Shown one piece after another: positions 55,378 to 64,000 of a stretch of 64,000 nucleotides of DNA. Where the stretch lies: the NCBI RefSeq assembly GCF_028714655.1, contig NZ_JAQTLY010000004.1, positions 62,001-126,000 on the forward strand, written 5' to 3'. Numbering within the stretch: position 1 is the first letter of the stretch; the number at the start of each line of letters is the position of its first letter. The stretch is from Sulfurimonas sp. Its GTDB lineage: Bacteria > Campylobacterota > Campylobacteria > Campylobacterales > Sulfurimonadaceae. Position numbers and translations under genes: made by a program. The notes beneath the pieces were generated by a model that made no database searches, was not told the DNA's origin, and worked only from the letters and a program-made list of their open reading frames with translations.

Positions 55378-56715
55378 TCAAATTCCCATCCCATTCAACT
55401 GATTTGCCACATACATAGCGTGATTGTCCGTCATTCCGACAATGTAGTCGATAACTCTTTGATACATATTGTACAAACTCTCTGTTTTTTTAGGTCTGTT
55501 TTCACCCATAAGTTCCAGTGCTCTTTTGTATCTAAAAGAGAGTTTTGACTCATCCTCCTTTTTGTAAAGCTCATACGAAGCATGCATCAGATTTTCAAGC
55601 AGAGTCTCTATTATGTTATAAGCTCCGAGTTCTAGTTCTATTTTTCTTTTTTCATTAAATATTTTTTGGCTTCCAAGTCTTTTTGCTTCTTTGATGGCAG
55701 TTTGAAACTCTTTTTTTCTAAAGACTTCAATCAAATCTTTTGGCTGTTCATCGCTTATGATGGCATCAAAATTTTCTTCAAAAACATCCATCGTATGCAC
55801 GGCTAAGAGGTGTATGGAGACAGCAACCAGTCTTGAGACTTTTTTTGTATCCTCAATACTCACATCCGAGTATATTTTTACTACCTCATCTTCGCCGCAA
55901 ATGAGGGTAAATATATTTTTTGTATCTTCAAGCGTTATGATCTTAAGCTCCAGAGCATCTTGTAAATCCAGCAACCCGTAACAAATATCATCAGAGGCTT
56001 CCATAAGGTAAGAGAGCGGATGTCTTTTGTAAGAGCCGTCTATATTAACAAGTCCAAGTTCTAAAAATAGAGTTCTAAAAAACTCAGCTTCGCTTTGAAA
56101 AAAGTTGAACTTCGATTTTCCTAGATGTTCACATCTGCCTGATGAGTAAGGATACTTTACCAAAGTACCGAGTGTTGCAAAAGTAAGTCTCATTCCTCCG
56201 CAAAAAAGGTTATTCTCTATCTGACTTACAATCCTAAAACTCTGTGCATTTCCGTCAATATGGATAAAATCTTCAAGCTCATCTTTTGAGAGTTCTTTTA
56301 AAAAATTTTTATCTCGATTACTCTCAAACCACTCTTTTATAACCTCCTCTCCCGCATGTCCAAATGGCGGATTTCCGATGTCATGAGCTAAACATGCTGT
56401 CTGAATTATATATGCGACATCATAAGGGTCTATCTCTATTTCAGGATATTTTTTACTTAAAAATTCTCCTGCCCTAAGCCCTAAACTTCGCCCGACACTT
56501 GCAACTTCTAAGCTGTGAGTCAGTCTGTTATGAACATGGTCGTTTTTTGAGAGAGGATGCACCTGCGTCTTTTTTGAGAGCCTTCTAAATGAGTTTGAAA
56601 ATATTACCCTGTCGTAATCTTTATGAAAACTGCTTCGATAATACTTCTGTTCATCATCCTCTTTTGTATCATTAATGCCGTAGTACCTCTTATTTGACAG
56701 TAGCTTTTTAAACAT
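55378..56715 (-). CDS. dGTP triphosphohydrolase-like HD protein
   Basis: 445 residues of the Dgt family: YYRSSFHKDYDRVIFSNSFRRLSKKTQV, HNRLTHSLEVASVGRSLG, the HD pair in CLAHDIGNPPFGHAGEE and DDICYGLLDLQDA. The enzyme splits dNTPs to nucleoside and triphosphate, and some members resist phage by draining dNTPs. Here it borders toxin-antitoxin genes, but a housekeeping role is equally likely. It is divergent from lemA across about 120 bases. Confidence 0.88.
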   Translation of the reverse strand: MFKKLLSNKRYYGINDTKEDDEQKYYRSSFHKDYDRVIFSNSFRRLSKKTQVHPLSKNDHVHNRLTHSLEVASVGRSLGLRAGEFLSKKYPEIEIDPYDVAYIIQTACLAHDIGNPPFGHAGEEVIKEWFESNRDKNFLKELSKDELEDFIHIDGNAQSFRIVSQIENNLFCGGMRLTFATLGTLVKYPYSSGRCEHLGKSKFNFFQSEAEFFRTLFLELGLVNIDGSYKRHPLSYLMEASDDICYGLLDLQDALELKIITLEDTKNIFTLICGEDEVVKIYSDVSIEDTKKVSRLVAVSIHLLAVHTMDVFEENFDAIISDEQPKDLIEVFRKKEFQTAIKEAKRLGSQKIFNEKRKIELELGAYNIIETLLENLMHASYELYKKEDESKLSFRYKRALELMGENRPKKTESLYNMYQRVIDYIVGMTDNHAMYVANQLNGMGI

Positions 56716-56835
56716 TTTTTATTTCCATATATAGGGATTTTATATTGCTATATTATACCAAACCCAATTAACTTTACTCACTTTCAACCATTTTTGGATA
56801 GACTATTGCACTAACCTCATCCAAAGGATTTGCTC

Positions 56836-57390
56836 ATGTCAACTTCGCTTATCATAGTTATAGTTCTAGCCCTTGTTCTTGTTTTGATGTACAACTCGCT
56901 TGTAGGAAAGAAAAATCAAGTAGAAAATATTTTTGCAAGTGTAGATACGGTTCTTAGAAAACGCTATGACCTTATCCCAAACCTTGTTGCAAGCGTGAGC
57001 AAATATATGGATCATGAAAAATCGCTTCTTGAAAATGTTACTAAACTTCGTGCAGAAGCAAACAGACCAAACCTAAGCGATACAGATAAAATCGCCCTTG
57101 ATGCAAAAGTAACCTCCGCTCTTGGCTCTATCATGGTGGCGGTTGAGAACTACCCTGAGCTAAAAGCAAACGAAAATGTTATGCACCTGCAACACACCCT
57201 GCACGAGGTTGAAGAGCAGATATCTGCGGCTAGACGCGCATACAACCAGAGCGTAACGGACTACAACAATGCTATAGAGATGGTTCCGACAAGTTTTATG
57301 GCTTCGCTTATGAACTACAAACGAAAAGAGGTGTTTGCCATAGTTGAAGAGCAGCGCCAAAATGTAAATGTCAAAGAGCTTTTTAGCTAA
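56836..57390 (+). CDS. lemA: LemA-family protein
   Basis: About 184 residues: one N-terminal transmembrane helix (LIIVIVLALVLVLMYNSLV), then the LemA helical bundle (KNQVENIFASVDTVLRKRYDLIPNLVASV, ARRAYNQSVTDYNNAIEMVP). The function is not settled. AAAGGA lies seven bases before the ATG at 56836, which is preferred to the TTG at 56830. It forms an operon with DUF3137 and EI24-like genes, a common LemA association. Confidence 0.9.
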   Translation: MSTSLIIVIVLALVLVLMYNSLVGKKNQVENIFASVDTVLRKRYDLIPNLVASVSKYMDHEKSLLENVTKLRAEANRPNLSDTDKIALDAKVTSALGSIMVAVENYPELKANENVMHLQHTLHEVEEQISAARRAYNQSVTDYNNAIEMVPTSFMASLMNYKRKEVFAIVEEQRQNVNVKELFS

Positions 57391-57401
57391 CGGCTTTTGT
57401 G

Positions 57402-58343
57402 ATGAAAAGCGTAAGCGAGCTTACAGACTTTTACTATAACGATCTATTTCCTACTTTGCAAAAGCTGGAGAATGATAGAAAAAGTCTCAGACACAGAATT
57501 ATCTTTGTTGCTATAACAGTTAGTGCTATTTTTGCCGCTATCGCTTACGCTTTAAATAACTATTATGACTTTATCATCTTTATATATATTGCTATTGGCG
57601 CACTGATTTATAAATTTATGATAAAAGATTACACACATGAATTTAAAATGAGTGTCATAAAACCGCTTATTCATGCGATAGACAAAACTCTACTCTACTC
57701 CTCTGCAACTCATGTTTCAGAGTATCTTTTTAAACACTCAAAGCTTTTTGCCGATCCCGACAGAATGAGCGGAAATGATTATGTCAAAGGTCAAATTGAC
57801 GGTATAAATATCCAGTTTTCAGACATACATGCCCAAAAGAAAAATCAAAATTCCAAAGGCAAAGATAGCTGGAGTACGATATTTCAAGGGCTTTTTATAG
57901 TTGCCGATTTTAACAAACACTTTAACGGAGAAACGGTTGTTTTGCCCGATACCGCTCAAAGCACATTCGGCGATATCATAGGGCATTGGCTGCAATCAAA
58001 TAATGCCTCCAGAGATGAGCTGGTTAAAATGGATGACCCTGAATTTGAAAAAGAGTTTGTCGTCTACTCATCGGATCAGATAGAAGCAAGGTATATCTTA
58101 TCCCACTCGCTTATGAAAAAACTGCTTGACTTTAAACACAAATCAAAACACCCCGTTTATATCTCATTTATCGGTACTCATATCTATATGGCTATCAGTT
58201 ATGACAAAGATTTGTTTGAGCCGTCCGTATTTCATTCGCTTTTAGATTATAAAGTAGCGATGGAGTATGTAAAAACCCTGCATTTAGCCATCGGAGTCGT
58301 AGAGGAGTTAAAACTAAATCAAAAACTATGGAGCAAAGTATGA
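57402..58343 (+). CDS. DUF3137-family membrane protein
   Basis: About 313 residues. Two hydrophobic helices near 30-75 (IIFVAITVSAIFAAIAYAL, FIIFIYIAIGALIYKF) are followed by a large soluble domain with WSTIFQGLFIVADFNKHFNG and FVVYSSDQIEARYILSHSLM, as in DUF3137 proteins found beside lemA. The function is unknown. GTG at 57399 and ATG at 57402 are both possible; the ATG is chosen. The stop overlaps the next gene by four bases. Confidence 0.75.
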   Translation: MKSVSELTDFYYNDLFPTLQKLENDRKSLRHRIIFVAITVSAIFAAIAYALNNYYDFIIFIYIAIGALIYKFMIKDYTHEFKMSVIKPLIHAIDKTLLYSSATHVSEYLFKHSKLFADPDRMSGNDYVKGQIDGINIQFSDIHAQKKNQNSKGKDSWSTIFQGLFIVADFNKHFNGETVVLPDTAQSTFGDIIGHWLQSNNASRDELVKMDDPEFEKEFVVYSSDQIEARYILSHSLMKKLLDFKHKSKHPVYISFIGTHIYMAISYDKDLFEPSVFHSLLDYKVAMEYVKTLHLAIGVVEELKLNQKLWSKV

Positions 58344-59116
58344 GCGAAAAAGAGATACTGCTTCTTAGCATCAAAGATTTTTTAACTCCTAAAATGCTCA
58401 AATTCGCCATATTGCCTTTTATAATCAGTTTGATAGTTATGTACATTCTCTTTCTTATCATAGCGGGAATCGGAATTGAACAGCTCGGCACTCTGCAGGT
58501 GTATAGTTCTCAAACTACTATCCAAAACGGCGTACCGCACACCGAAAGTCTAAGCACCGTGCTTGAGGGTTCAGCAATCATAAAATTTTTGATGAGCCAT
58601 GCCATAACTTCTTGGCTGGCAACTTTTCTCATCTACGCAATAGGCGGTTTTTTAACTATCTACATCTCTATATTTTTTGCCGTTGTCATCATAGGTTTTT
58701 TAACCCCGTTTATCTTAAGAGAGCTTCAAGCAAGACACTATAGAGATGTTGAGATGATAGGTTACGGGAATTTAGCGTACTTCATCTTTTTAGCCATAAA
58801 ATGGACATTGGCTATGCTCGCGCTCTTTATCTTGCTTATACCGTTTTACTTTATTCCGCTTTTAAATATAGTCGCACTAAATATTCCTCTTTACTACTTT
58901 TTTCACAAGATGCTGACACTCGATGTCTCTTCAAGTATATGTACGGCTGAGGAGGAGAAGCAGATAAACTTTTTCAACACAAACAAAATAAAAATGAAAA
59001 CTTTAGCACTCTACCTACTATCACTCATCCCGTTTGCCGTATTCTTCGGAGCAATCTTTTTTGTTATTTATCTTGGACATACATATTTTGTGGAGGTTAG
59101 GAAGATTCGTGCTTAA
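58340..59116 (+). CDS. EI24/CysZ-like integral membrane protein
   Basis: About 258 residues with four to six membrane segments (FAILPFIISLIVMYILFLII; LTIYISIFFAVVIIGFLTPF; WTLAMLALFILLIPFYFIPLL; LYLLSLIPFAVFFGAIFFVIYL). LLNIVALNIPLYYFFHKML fits the EI24/CysZ family. Whether it moves sulfate is unknown. GGAG precedes the ATG at 58340, which overlaps the upstream stop (ATGA). The last 50 codons are repeated, diverged, at 62770-62943, across the kup cassette. Confidence 0.7.
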   Translation: MSEKEILLLSIKDFLTPKMLKFAILPFIISLIVMYILFLIIAGIGIEQLGTLQVYSSQTTIQNGVPHTESLSTVLEGSAIIKFLMSHAITSWLATFLIYAIGGFLTIYISIFFAVVIIGFLTPFILRELQARHYRDVEMIGYGNLAYFIFLAIKWTLAMLALFILLIPFYFIPLLNIVALNIPLYYFFHKMLTLDVSSSICTAEEEKQINFFNTNKIKMKTLALYLLSLIPFAVFFGAIFFVIYLGHTYFVEVRKIRA

Positions 59117-59142
59117 TACTTTGAAAGTTTTTTTAAAGTATT
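59115..59142. terminator. Terminator hairpin after the EI24-like gene
   Basis: AATACTTT and AAAGTATT form an 8-base stem around a T-rich loop, and the hairpin overlaps the stop codon of the convergent response regulator. It probably serves both directions. Confidence 0.55.
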
Positions 59143-59821
59143 ATCCTATAAACCTGTATCCTATGCCTGTTTCTGTTCTAATTCTCGTAGGTCTGGATGG
59201 ATTTGGTTCTATTTTTTGTCTTAATTGATTTATAAAAATTCTTAGATAATGAATCTCTTGTTGATAACCTACACCCCAAACTTCTTTTAAAAGCCAATTA
59301 TATGTCAAAACTTTACCTTTGTGCTTCATAAATAATTTTAATAATTCAAACTCTTTTGGTGTACATTTGAGTTCATTGCTATCCAAATGGATTGTGTGAT
59401 TGTTTATATCAAGAGTTAAATTTTCACTTTCAATAATCGTAGAAGTACAATTCTCAGTTTCAAATCTTCTTAATGTGGCTTTTATACGAGCGAGTAATTC
59501 ACCCGTACTAAAAGGCTTTGTTACATAGTCATCCGCTCCACCTTCTAAAAGTGCTATTTTTGCCTCTTCGTTATCCCTAGATGATAAAACAATTACAGGT
59601 ATCGTACTCCACTCTCTGAGTTGTTTTAAAAAATCTTTGCCGTCCATATCAGGAAGTGTCAAATCAAGAAGTATAAGATTTGGCAGATGGTTTAGAGAAT
59701 ATAGCAAACCATCTTTTGCCGTTGTAGCTTGAATTGTTGAATAGCCACCGGCACCCAGTGCCAAATCAAGAAGTTTTTGTATTGATTTTTCATCATCCAC
59801 TATTAAAATTTTTGGTTTCAT
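59141..59821 (-). CDS. KdpE-like OmpR-family response regulator
   Basis: 226 residues: a receiver with the acceptor aspartate in LILLDLTLPDMDG and the lysine in YVTKPFSTGELLARI, and a winged-helix output domain (CTPKEFELLKLFMKHKGKVLTYNWLLKEVWG, RIFINQLRQKIEPNP). The final RTETGIGYRFI is typical of KdpE. Its ATG overlaps the sensor gene stop by four bases. It follows kup and the sensor, not kdpABC, so it may control Kup instead. Confidence 0.85.
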   Translation of the reverse strand: MKPKILIVDDEKSIQKLLDLALGAGGYSTIQATTAKDGLLYSLNHLPNLILLDLTLPDMDGKDFLKQLREWSTIPVIVLSSRDNEEAKIALLEGGADDYVTKPFSTGELLARIKATLRRFETENCTSTIIESENLTLDINNHTIHLDSNELKCTPKEFELLKLFMKHKGKVLTYNWLLKEVWGVGYQQEIHYLRIFINQLRQKIEPNPSRPTRIRTETGIGYRFIG

Positions 59822-60819
59822 TCAGCCCTCTTGGGTAAAAATAATTCTGCAAAAAATCGCTCATTATCAGATTTCAGCGTCAGTGTACCACGATGAATTT
59901 CTGCAATTAGTTGTACAACATGAAGTCCCAATCCTAAACCTCGCTTGGATGACGCGTTAGATAATCTTACAAATGGTTTGATTGCCTCGCAGAGTTCATT
60001 GACTGAGGGAATAGTACCTTGATTACTAACTATAATCAATACTCCATGCGGTTTTTCTGTTACAGTAACAACAACATCAAAGCCATACTTGAAAGCATTA
60101 TCCAAAAGATTAATCAAAGCTTGTTCAATAAAAATGGCATTTGCATAAATTGTTGGAATATTTTGAGATATTACAAAGTTTGCTGTTTGCTCTTTTTCTG
60201 TTTTAAGTAATGCACTGCCAATAATATCTTCTAAATCACAAATATCTTTCTTTAGATGCAGTATGCCATTTTTAAGCTTTGCCGAATTGATAAGATTATG
60301 AATCAATTGTTCCATATCTTCTGCATTTTCATCAATTGTTTCAATCAGTTGTATTCGCTCTTTATCACTTAAAATTAAATTTTGCTCCAACAGTCCGGAT
60401 GAGCAACCTTTGATAACGGCAAGCGGTGTACGCAACTCATGTGAAAGAGACTCAAGAAGTGCATCTTGAATTTTTTCAGATATTTCTAGTTCTTTTGCAA
60501 TAGCAGCTTGTTTTGCCAAGGAAGAGACCATTTGACCGGTAACTACCATTATAATGAAACTAATAAGATAATTTGCATCAGCTACTGTAAGGCTAAATCG
60601 TGGCGGAATAAATAAAACATCAAAAGACAACACGGATAGCAAAGAGATAAAAAGAACCTCTTTTCTTTCATTGTGAAGTGCCGAAAAAAGAATCGGCACC
60701 ATAAAAAGCATAGCAGTATTTAGAAGGTTGAGCATATCGAAAAATAGAAGCGAAAAAATAGAAATTAATACAAGCAACCCAATGCTAATCATAAATCTAC
60801 TTTTTTCATAATATTTCAT
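59818..60819 (-). CDS. Short KdpD-like sensor kinase lacking the N-terminal Usp part
   Basis: 333 residues. Four membrane helices (DUF4118 type) fill the first 100, with the box LSFDVLFIPPRFSLTVAD as in KdpD. Then come the phospho-histidine in ESLSHELRTPLAVIKG and a HATPase domain (NLLDNAFKYG, KRGLGLGLHVVQLIAE). Classical KdpD is about 900 residues with N-terminal KdpD and Usp domains; these are absent. The start lies two bases from the kup stop, so this is a complete short gene, not a broken one. Confidence 0.83.
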   Translation of the reverse strand: MKYYEKSRFMISIGLLVLISIFSLLFFDMLNLLNTAMLFMVPILFSALHNERKEVLFISLLSVLSFDVLFIPPRFSLTVADANYLISFIIMVVTGQMVSSLAKQAAIAKELEISEKIQDALLESLSHELRTPLAVIKGCSSGLLEQNLILSDKERIQLIETIDENAEDMEQLIHNLINSAKLKNGILHLKKDICDLEDIIGSALLKTEKEQTANFVISQNIPTIYANAIFIEQALINLLDNAFKYGFDVVVTVTEKPHGVLIIVSNQGTIPSVNELCEAIKPFVRLSNASSKRGLGLGLHVVQLIAEIHRGTLTLKSDNERFFAELFLPKRAE

Positions 60820-60821
60820 TG

Positions 60822-62663
60822 TTAAATCTCGGCTCTTCTTGAAACTCCAATGAGTTTTTCATGCGGAAAATTATAAAAACTTGCAAAGCTAGGCGAAATA
60901 TTTTTGACCAATGAAAAAAGTTTCCAATGAAGTTTTTTGGAAACAATCTCCTCATCACCATAAAAAATGGTTCGCTCATCAATCCCTTTTTCTTTCAAAA
61001 TTTTTTCCATATTGAGCATTTCCATATACCCTACATGAATTAACAACAAATCAATCCCCGTTGATAGTGGTGAAAGTTCACTATTCACACCCAACGGTTC
61101 ACTTGACGGTTTGACACTTACTATGATATTTCTCTCATACATAATACCATTTTGAAACATAGTTTTTGCAATATATGCCGGAATACTATCAGCTTGTCTT
61201 GCAAAAAACAGAGCAACACCTTTTATGTGAGTTCCCTTTGGGTATTGTTCATTGTACTCTAACAAAAACTCATTTTTTGCTATCGGTGACAATGATTTAT
61301 AAAGGCGTTTTTGCCCTTGTGTGTATAGTATTATTAACCCAAGAGGAATAGATGCTATTATCAAAGACCAATACCCGCCATGTGGTATTTTCATCAAACA
61401 TGACATAAAAAATATAAAGCTTGTTGCTCCTGATGCTATAGCAAACAACATTTTAATTTTTTCATTTCTATATGCAAATATCATTGACATTAAAATACCC
61501 GTAATGCTCATTGCCCCTGCTACTGCCAAACCATAAGCTGCTGCTAATTTGCCTGATTCTTGAAAAACAAAAAGCATAATAATTACACAAACAAACAAAA
61601 ACCAATTTACTGAGCCGACATAGATTTGTGAACGAAGTTCATGTGATGTATAGTCAACCCTAAAATGAGGGAAAATTCGTGTTGTCATCGCTTGATAAAG
61701 GACAGAAAATATTCCGCTTATCATAGCCTGTGATGCGATGACCGTTGCCATAATCGTTAAAATCAAAAATGGTACATACAATGCGGGAGAAAAATCTTTT
61801 GTCATCTCAAATAAAGGACTTTTAATCGCATCTGGGTGTGAAAGTAAAAATGCACCTTGCCCGTAATAACTTAAAATTAAAGCACAAAAAGCAAAAAGCC
61901 AACCTTTTAATATTGGCAATCGTCCCAAATGTCCCATATCAGCGTAAAGTGCTTCACCTCCTGTAGCAGCCAAAAGAACATCTGCCAACATAACAAATGT
62001 AATAAAAGGATGCTCAATTGCAAAATTCAAAGCATATAATGGGTTCATAGCAGCAAAGATTGTAAAATCTTGAGCAACATAATAAAGCCCGACACTAGCC
62101 AAACTCAAAAACCATACAACCATAATCGGTCCAAATGCTGAAGCAACTTTTTCTACGCCTCTTTTTTGAACGGCAAAAAGTGCAAAAGCAATAAGAGAAG
62201 CGATAATCAGCAAAGTAATTTTTGGAGTTTCTTCATAATCAGGTATGAGTATAATCCCCTCCACAGCACTCAAAATACTAATAGCAGGCGTAATTACACC
62301 ATCGCCAATCATTAAAGAAACTCCAAAAAATCCCAAAATAGAAACAGCCCCTACTGCTTTTGCATTTTTAATATACGGGAGCAGTAACTGAACCAATACA
62401 ACGGTTCCGCCTTCTCCTCTTTTACTAAGGCTTGTTGCTAACCATGCATATTGAATGGTTACCAGCATAGTCATTGTCCAAAATACAAACGACAAAATAC
62501 CGTATAAATTCTCGATTGTCGGTGCTATTAATGTACATATTATTGCTATGGTATAAATTGGACTTGTACCAATATCACCATAAACAACACCTAATGCTTT
62601 TACAACCATCATCTCATTTTTTATCCGCTCCCGCAATATCACATAAACTTCCTCAACTTTCAT
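60822..62663 (-). CDS. kup: Kup-family potassium uptake protein
   Basis: 613 residues with about twelve membrane helices and a soluble C-terminal part. Signatures are ALGVVYGDIGTSPIYTI, GDGVITPAISILSAVEG, EALYADMGHLGRLPI and NPLYALNF. It takes up potassium with protons. It is first of three tightly packed genes with a KdpD-like sensor and KdpE-like regulator. Its 5' side is very AT-rich and is followed by a remnant of the EI24-like gene. Confidence 0.93.
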   Translation of the reverse strand: MKVEEVYVILRERIKNEMMVVKALGVVYGDIGTSPIYTIAIICTLIAPTIENLYGILSFVFWTMTMLVTIQYAWLATSLSKRGEGGTVVLVQLLLPYIKNAKAVGAVSILGFFGVSLMIGDGVITPAISILSAVEGIILIPDYEETPKITLLIIASLIAFALFAVQKRGVEKVASAFGPIMVVWFLSLASVGLYYVAQDFTIFAAMNPLYALNFAIEHPFITFVMLADVLLAATGGEALYADMGHLGRLPILKGWLFAFCALILSYYGQGAFLLSHPDAIKSPLFEMTKDFSPALYVPFLILTIMATVIASQAMISGIFSVLYQAMTTRIFPHFRVDYTSHELRSQIYVGSVNWFLFVCVIIMLFVFQESGKLAAAYGLAVAGAMSITGILMSMIFAYRNEKIKMLFAIASGATSFIFFMSCLMKIPHGGYWSLIIASIPLGLIILYTQGQKRLYKSLSPIAKNEFLLEYNEQYPKGTHIKGVALFFARQADSIPAYIAKTMFQNGIMYERNIIVSVKPSSEPLGVNSELSPLSTGIDLLLIHVGYMEMLNMEKILKEKGIDERTIFYGDEEIVSKKLHWKLFSLVKNISPSFASFYNFPHEKLIGVSRRAEI

Positions 62664-62769
62664 TTTAAAAGTTGATTATATAACCAAAGATATATTTAAA
62701 ATATAACGAATATACTAGAAAAATATAATATTTTTATAAAATAATCACAGTATTTAAAAAGCTCATATA

Positions 62770-62943
62770 CTATAAATTTTTCTTTACTACTTTTTCAACG
62801 CAAACAAAATAAGAATGAAAACTTTAACACTCTATCTTCTATCACTCATCCCGTTTGCCTTATTTTTTGGAACAATCTTTTTTGTTATCTACATTGGGCA
62901 TACATATTTTTTAGAGGTTAAGAAACTGCGCTCTTACAAATAA
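62770..62943 (+). pseudogene. Remnant of the EI24-like gene 3' end
   Basis: In frame it reads LYYFFNANKIRMKTLTLYLL ... TIFFVIYIGHTYFLEVKKLRSYK then TAA, against NTNKIKMKTLALYLL ... AIFFVIYLGHTYFVEVRKIRA at the end of the EI24-like gene. Nucleotide identity is roughly 85-90% by eye over 130 bases. LYYFF is fused straight to NANK, missing about 24 codons lying between two TTTTTC runs in the intact gene, and a TAA stands just upstream. No start or ribosome site is visible. Confidence 0.85.
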
Positions 62944-62947
62944 CCCT

Positions 62948-63367
62948 TTACTCTTTTTTTATCTCTAAATCATCCATCATCTCATCAATGAGCTTCGTAA
63001 AGTGAGCTTCACTAAGCTTGCCTCTGTAGTCCATATATGCCGTATAAATTTTGCTCTCCTTATAAAAGAGCGTTATAGCGACAAGACCGTCATATGCCGT
63101 ATTTGAAGTTGCTTTTACAAGAGCATTATTGCAGCTGTTTTTATAGCTCCTATGCTCAACACTTAGTTTATACTCGGACTTTTCAACCAAAAAGCCCTTT
63201 TTTTGCAGAGCGCTTTTTATAAACTTGTTTGAAAACAGGTCAGTTGAATCTATCTCTATTTTTTCTATTTTTATGCCTATTTTACTCTTGTCGTTTATAT
63301 TTTTAAAAACTTTTCCGTCACATCCTAAAAAAAATATTAAGAGCAAAAACAGCAAAATATTTTTCAC
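62948..63367 (-). CDS. Small lipoprotein of unknown function
   Basis: 139 residues with a signal peptide ending in a lipobox (FFLGCDG). The mature part, with KIEKIEIDSTDLFSNKFIKSALQKKGF and a Cys in SCNNALVKA, suggests a small alpha/beta fold like some outer-membrane lipoproteins; no family is recognised. It overlaps the helicase gene end by four bases, so it is expressed with it. It lies only four bases from the remnant above. Confidence 0.65.
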   Translation of the reverse strand: MKNILLFLLLIFFLGCDGKVFKNINDKSKIGIKIEKIEIDSTDLFSNKFIKSALQKKGFLVEKSEYKLSVEHRSYKNSCNNALVKATSNTAYDGLVAITLFYKESKIYTAYMDYRGKLSEAHFTKLIDEMMDDLEIKKE

Positions 63368-64000
63368 GGTAAATCTATATCCTCATCATCCTCTTCATCC
63401 GTCTCTTTTAAAACCATAGCACGGTAGGCTTCATCTTTTGGAACCAGACCCGCTTCATACAAAAATTGAGACGGTAAAAAGTTGGTTTTTTTGATTTTGT
63501 CGTATTTTGCATAGCTAAGATAGAGTATGTCTTTTGCTCTGGTTACTGCGACATAAAAAAGCCTTCTCTCTTCATCTAGCGAGCCGCCGCGCTGCATAAG
63601 TTTTCTGTTTGGAAATCGCCCGTCCATCAGGTCGACTATATAGACCTCTTTGTACTCCAAACCCTTTGAAGCGTGCACACTCAGCAGATTTACCCCCTCG
63701 CCTTGCGTCAAATCAGATGAGCCTAAAATCATAGCATTTAAAAATCTATCATGCTCAGAATACGGCTTTGAGAGTTCTTCCAGCAAGATCATCTTTCTGG
63801 CTATTTTTGAGAGTGAATCCGCCTTTTGTTTCTCGTCAATCGTACCGTCTTTAAGCGTTGCTCTTTTACTTGCCAAACTCTCAGATATATATCTGTAAAT
63901 CGCCGATTCGGCAATCTTTTTCACGATAACGCGAGGCTGTTTGACACCTTTTAAATCACGATACAGAAGATAAAAATCGTGCAAAAATGTAGCGCTCTCT
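63364..64000 (-). CDS. UvrD/PcrA-type helicase, C-terminal part (runs off the window)
   Basis: The frame is open to the window edge. The visible part has helicase motifs IV-VI: LTQGEGVNLLSVHASKGLEYKEVYIVDLMDG (motif V) and DEERRLFYVAVTRAKDILYLSYA (motif VI), then a C-terminal tail with FLPSQFLYEAGL and an acidic end. It is a 3'-5' DNA helicase of the UvrD/Rep group. The N-terminal half, including Walker A, lies beyond 64000. Confidence 0.88.
   Translation of the reverse strand, partial: ESATFLHDFYLLYRDLKGVKQPRVIVKKIAESAIYRYISESLASKRATLKDGTIDEKQKADSLSKIARKMILLEELSKPYSEHDRFLNAMILGSSDLTQGEGVNLLSVHASKGLEYKEVYIVDLMDGRFPNRKLMQRGGSLDEERRLFYVAVTRAKDILYLSYAKYDKIKKTNFLPSQFLYEAGLVPKDEAYRAMVLKETDEEDDEDIDLP

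Noticed and set aside
62664-62769. An origin or iteron region in the AT-rich stretch upstream of kup
   Set aside because: It is AT-rich but has no repeated DnaA-box-like units that I can see; promoter sequence is the simpler reading.

Overview
The window looks like a chromosomal segment of a Campylobacterota (epsilonproteobacterial) chemolithotroph, most like Sulfurimonas or a close relative. This rests on low GC, TATAAT promoters behind T-rich tracts, the order cvpA-fur-lysS-glyA-DUF1882-SPOR...aroE known from Campylobacter, a DUF1882 gene, histidine kinases with an AHQWRQPL box, and hydrogenase maturation genes. The genus is inferred. I found no rRNA, tRNA or CRISPR array, and no gene-free stretch longer than 300 bases.

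Layout. 1-9 kb: NosL-like protein, HD hydrolase, tyrosine recombinase, a beta-propeller lipoprotein next to a YfgM-like protein, then gatC-pilT, a methyltransferase, argD and a small molybdopterin oxidoreductase. 9-13 kb: three signalling genes (CheV, a REC/PilZ-like regulator, a histidine kinase). 13-24 kb: biotin-dependent carboxylase/decarboxylase with an OadG-like subunit, small membrane proteins, htpG, an MBL-fold RNase, an ABC-F ATPase and a class II DAHP synthase. 24-33 kb: diguanylate cyclase, cvpA, fur, lysS, glyA, DUF1882, SPOR protein, trpE, aroE. 32.7-53.8 kb: NiFe-hydrogenase maturation genes (hypC-hypD and hypE-hypA-hypF, all minus strand) split by about 15.8 kb. That stretch holds a defence-type island (36.7-47.5 kb) plus an aldo/keto reductase, pyk, sixA, a CHAD protein and a Fic protein. 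53.9-56.7 kb: two toxin-antitoxin pairs (Phd/VapC, MazE/MazF) and a dGTPase-like gene. 56.8-64 kb: lemA-DUF3137-EI24-like operon, a kup/KdpD-like/KdpE-like potassium cassette, a lipoprotein and the end of a UvrD-type helicase.

The defence core is bracketed by two HepT/MntA-type HEPN-nucleotidyltransferase pairs of identical layout. Between them lie a DUF4011-type helicase-nuclease of about 1800 residues, a DUF1016 PD-(D/E)XK nuclease and a Septu-like ATPase/HNH pair. All are minus strand and visibly AT-richer than their surroundings.

Structural oddities: (1) a palindromic dispersed repeat inserted in frame inside hypF, with a second copy in the 5' leader of a small membrane protein gene, fused to a strong terminator hairpin; (2) a second repeat family of the kind mistranslated as 'CEERSDEAI' at two intergenic sites; (3) a diverged, internally deleted copy of the 3' end of the EI24-like gene on the far side of the kup-kdp cassette, suggesting that the cassette was inserted there.
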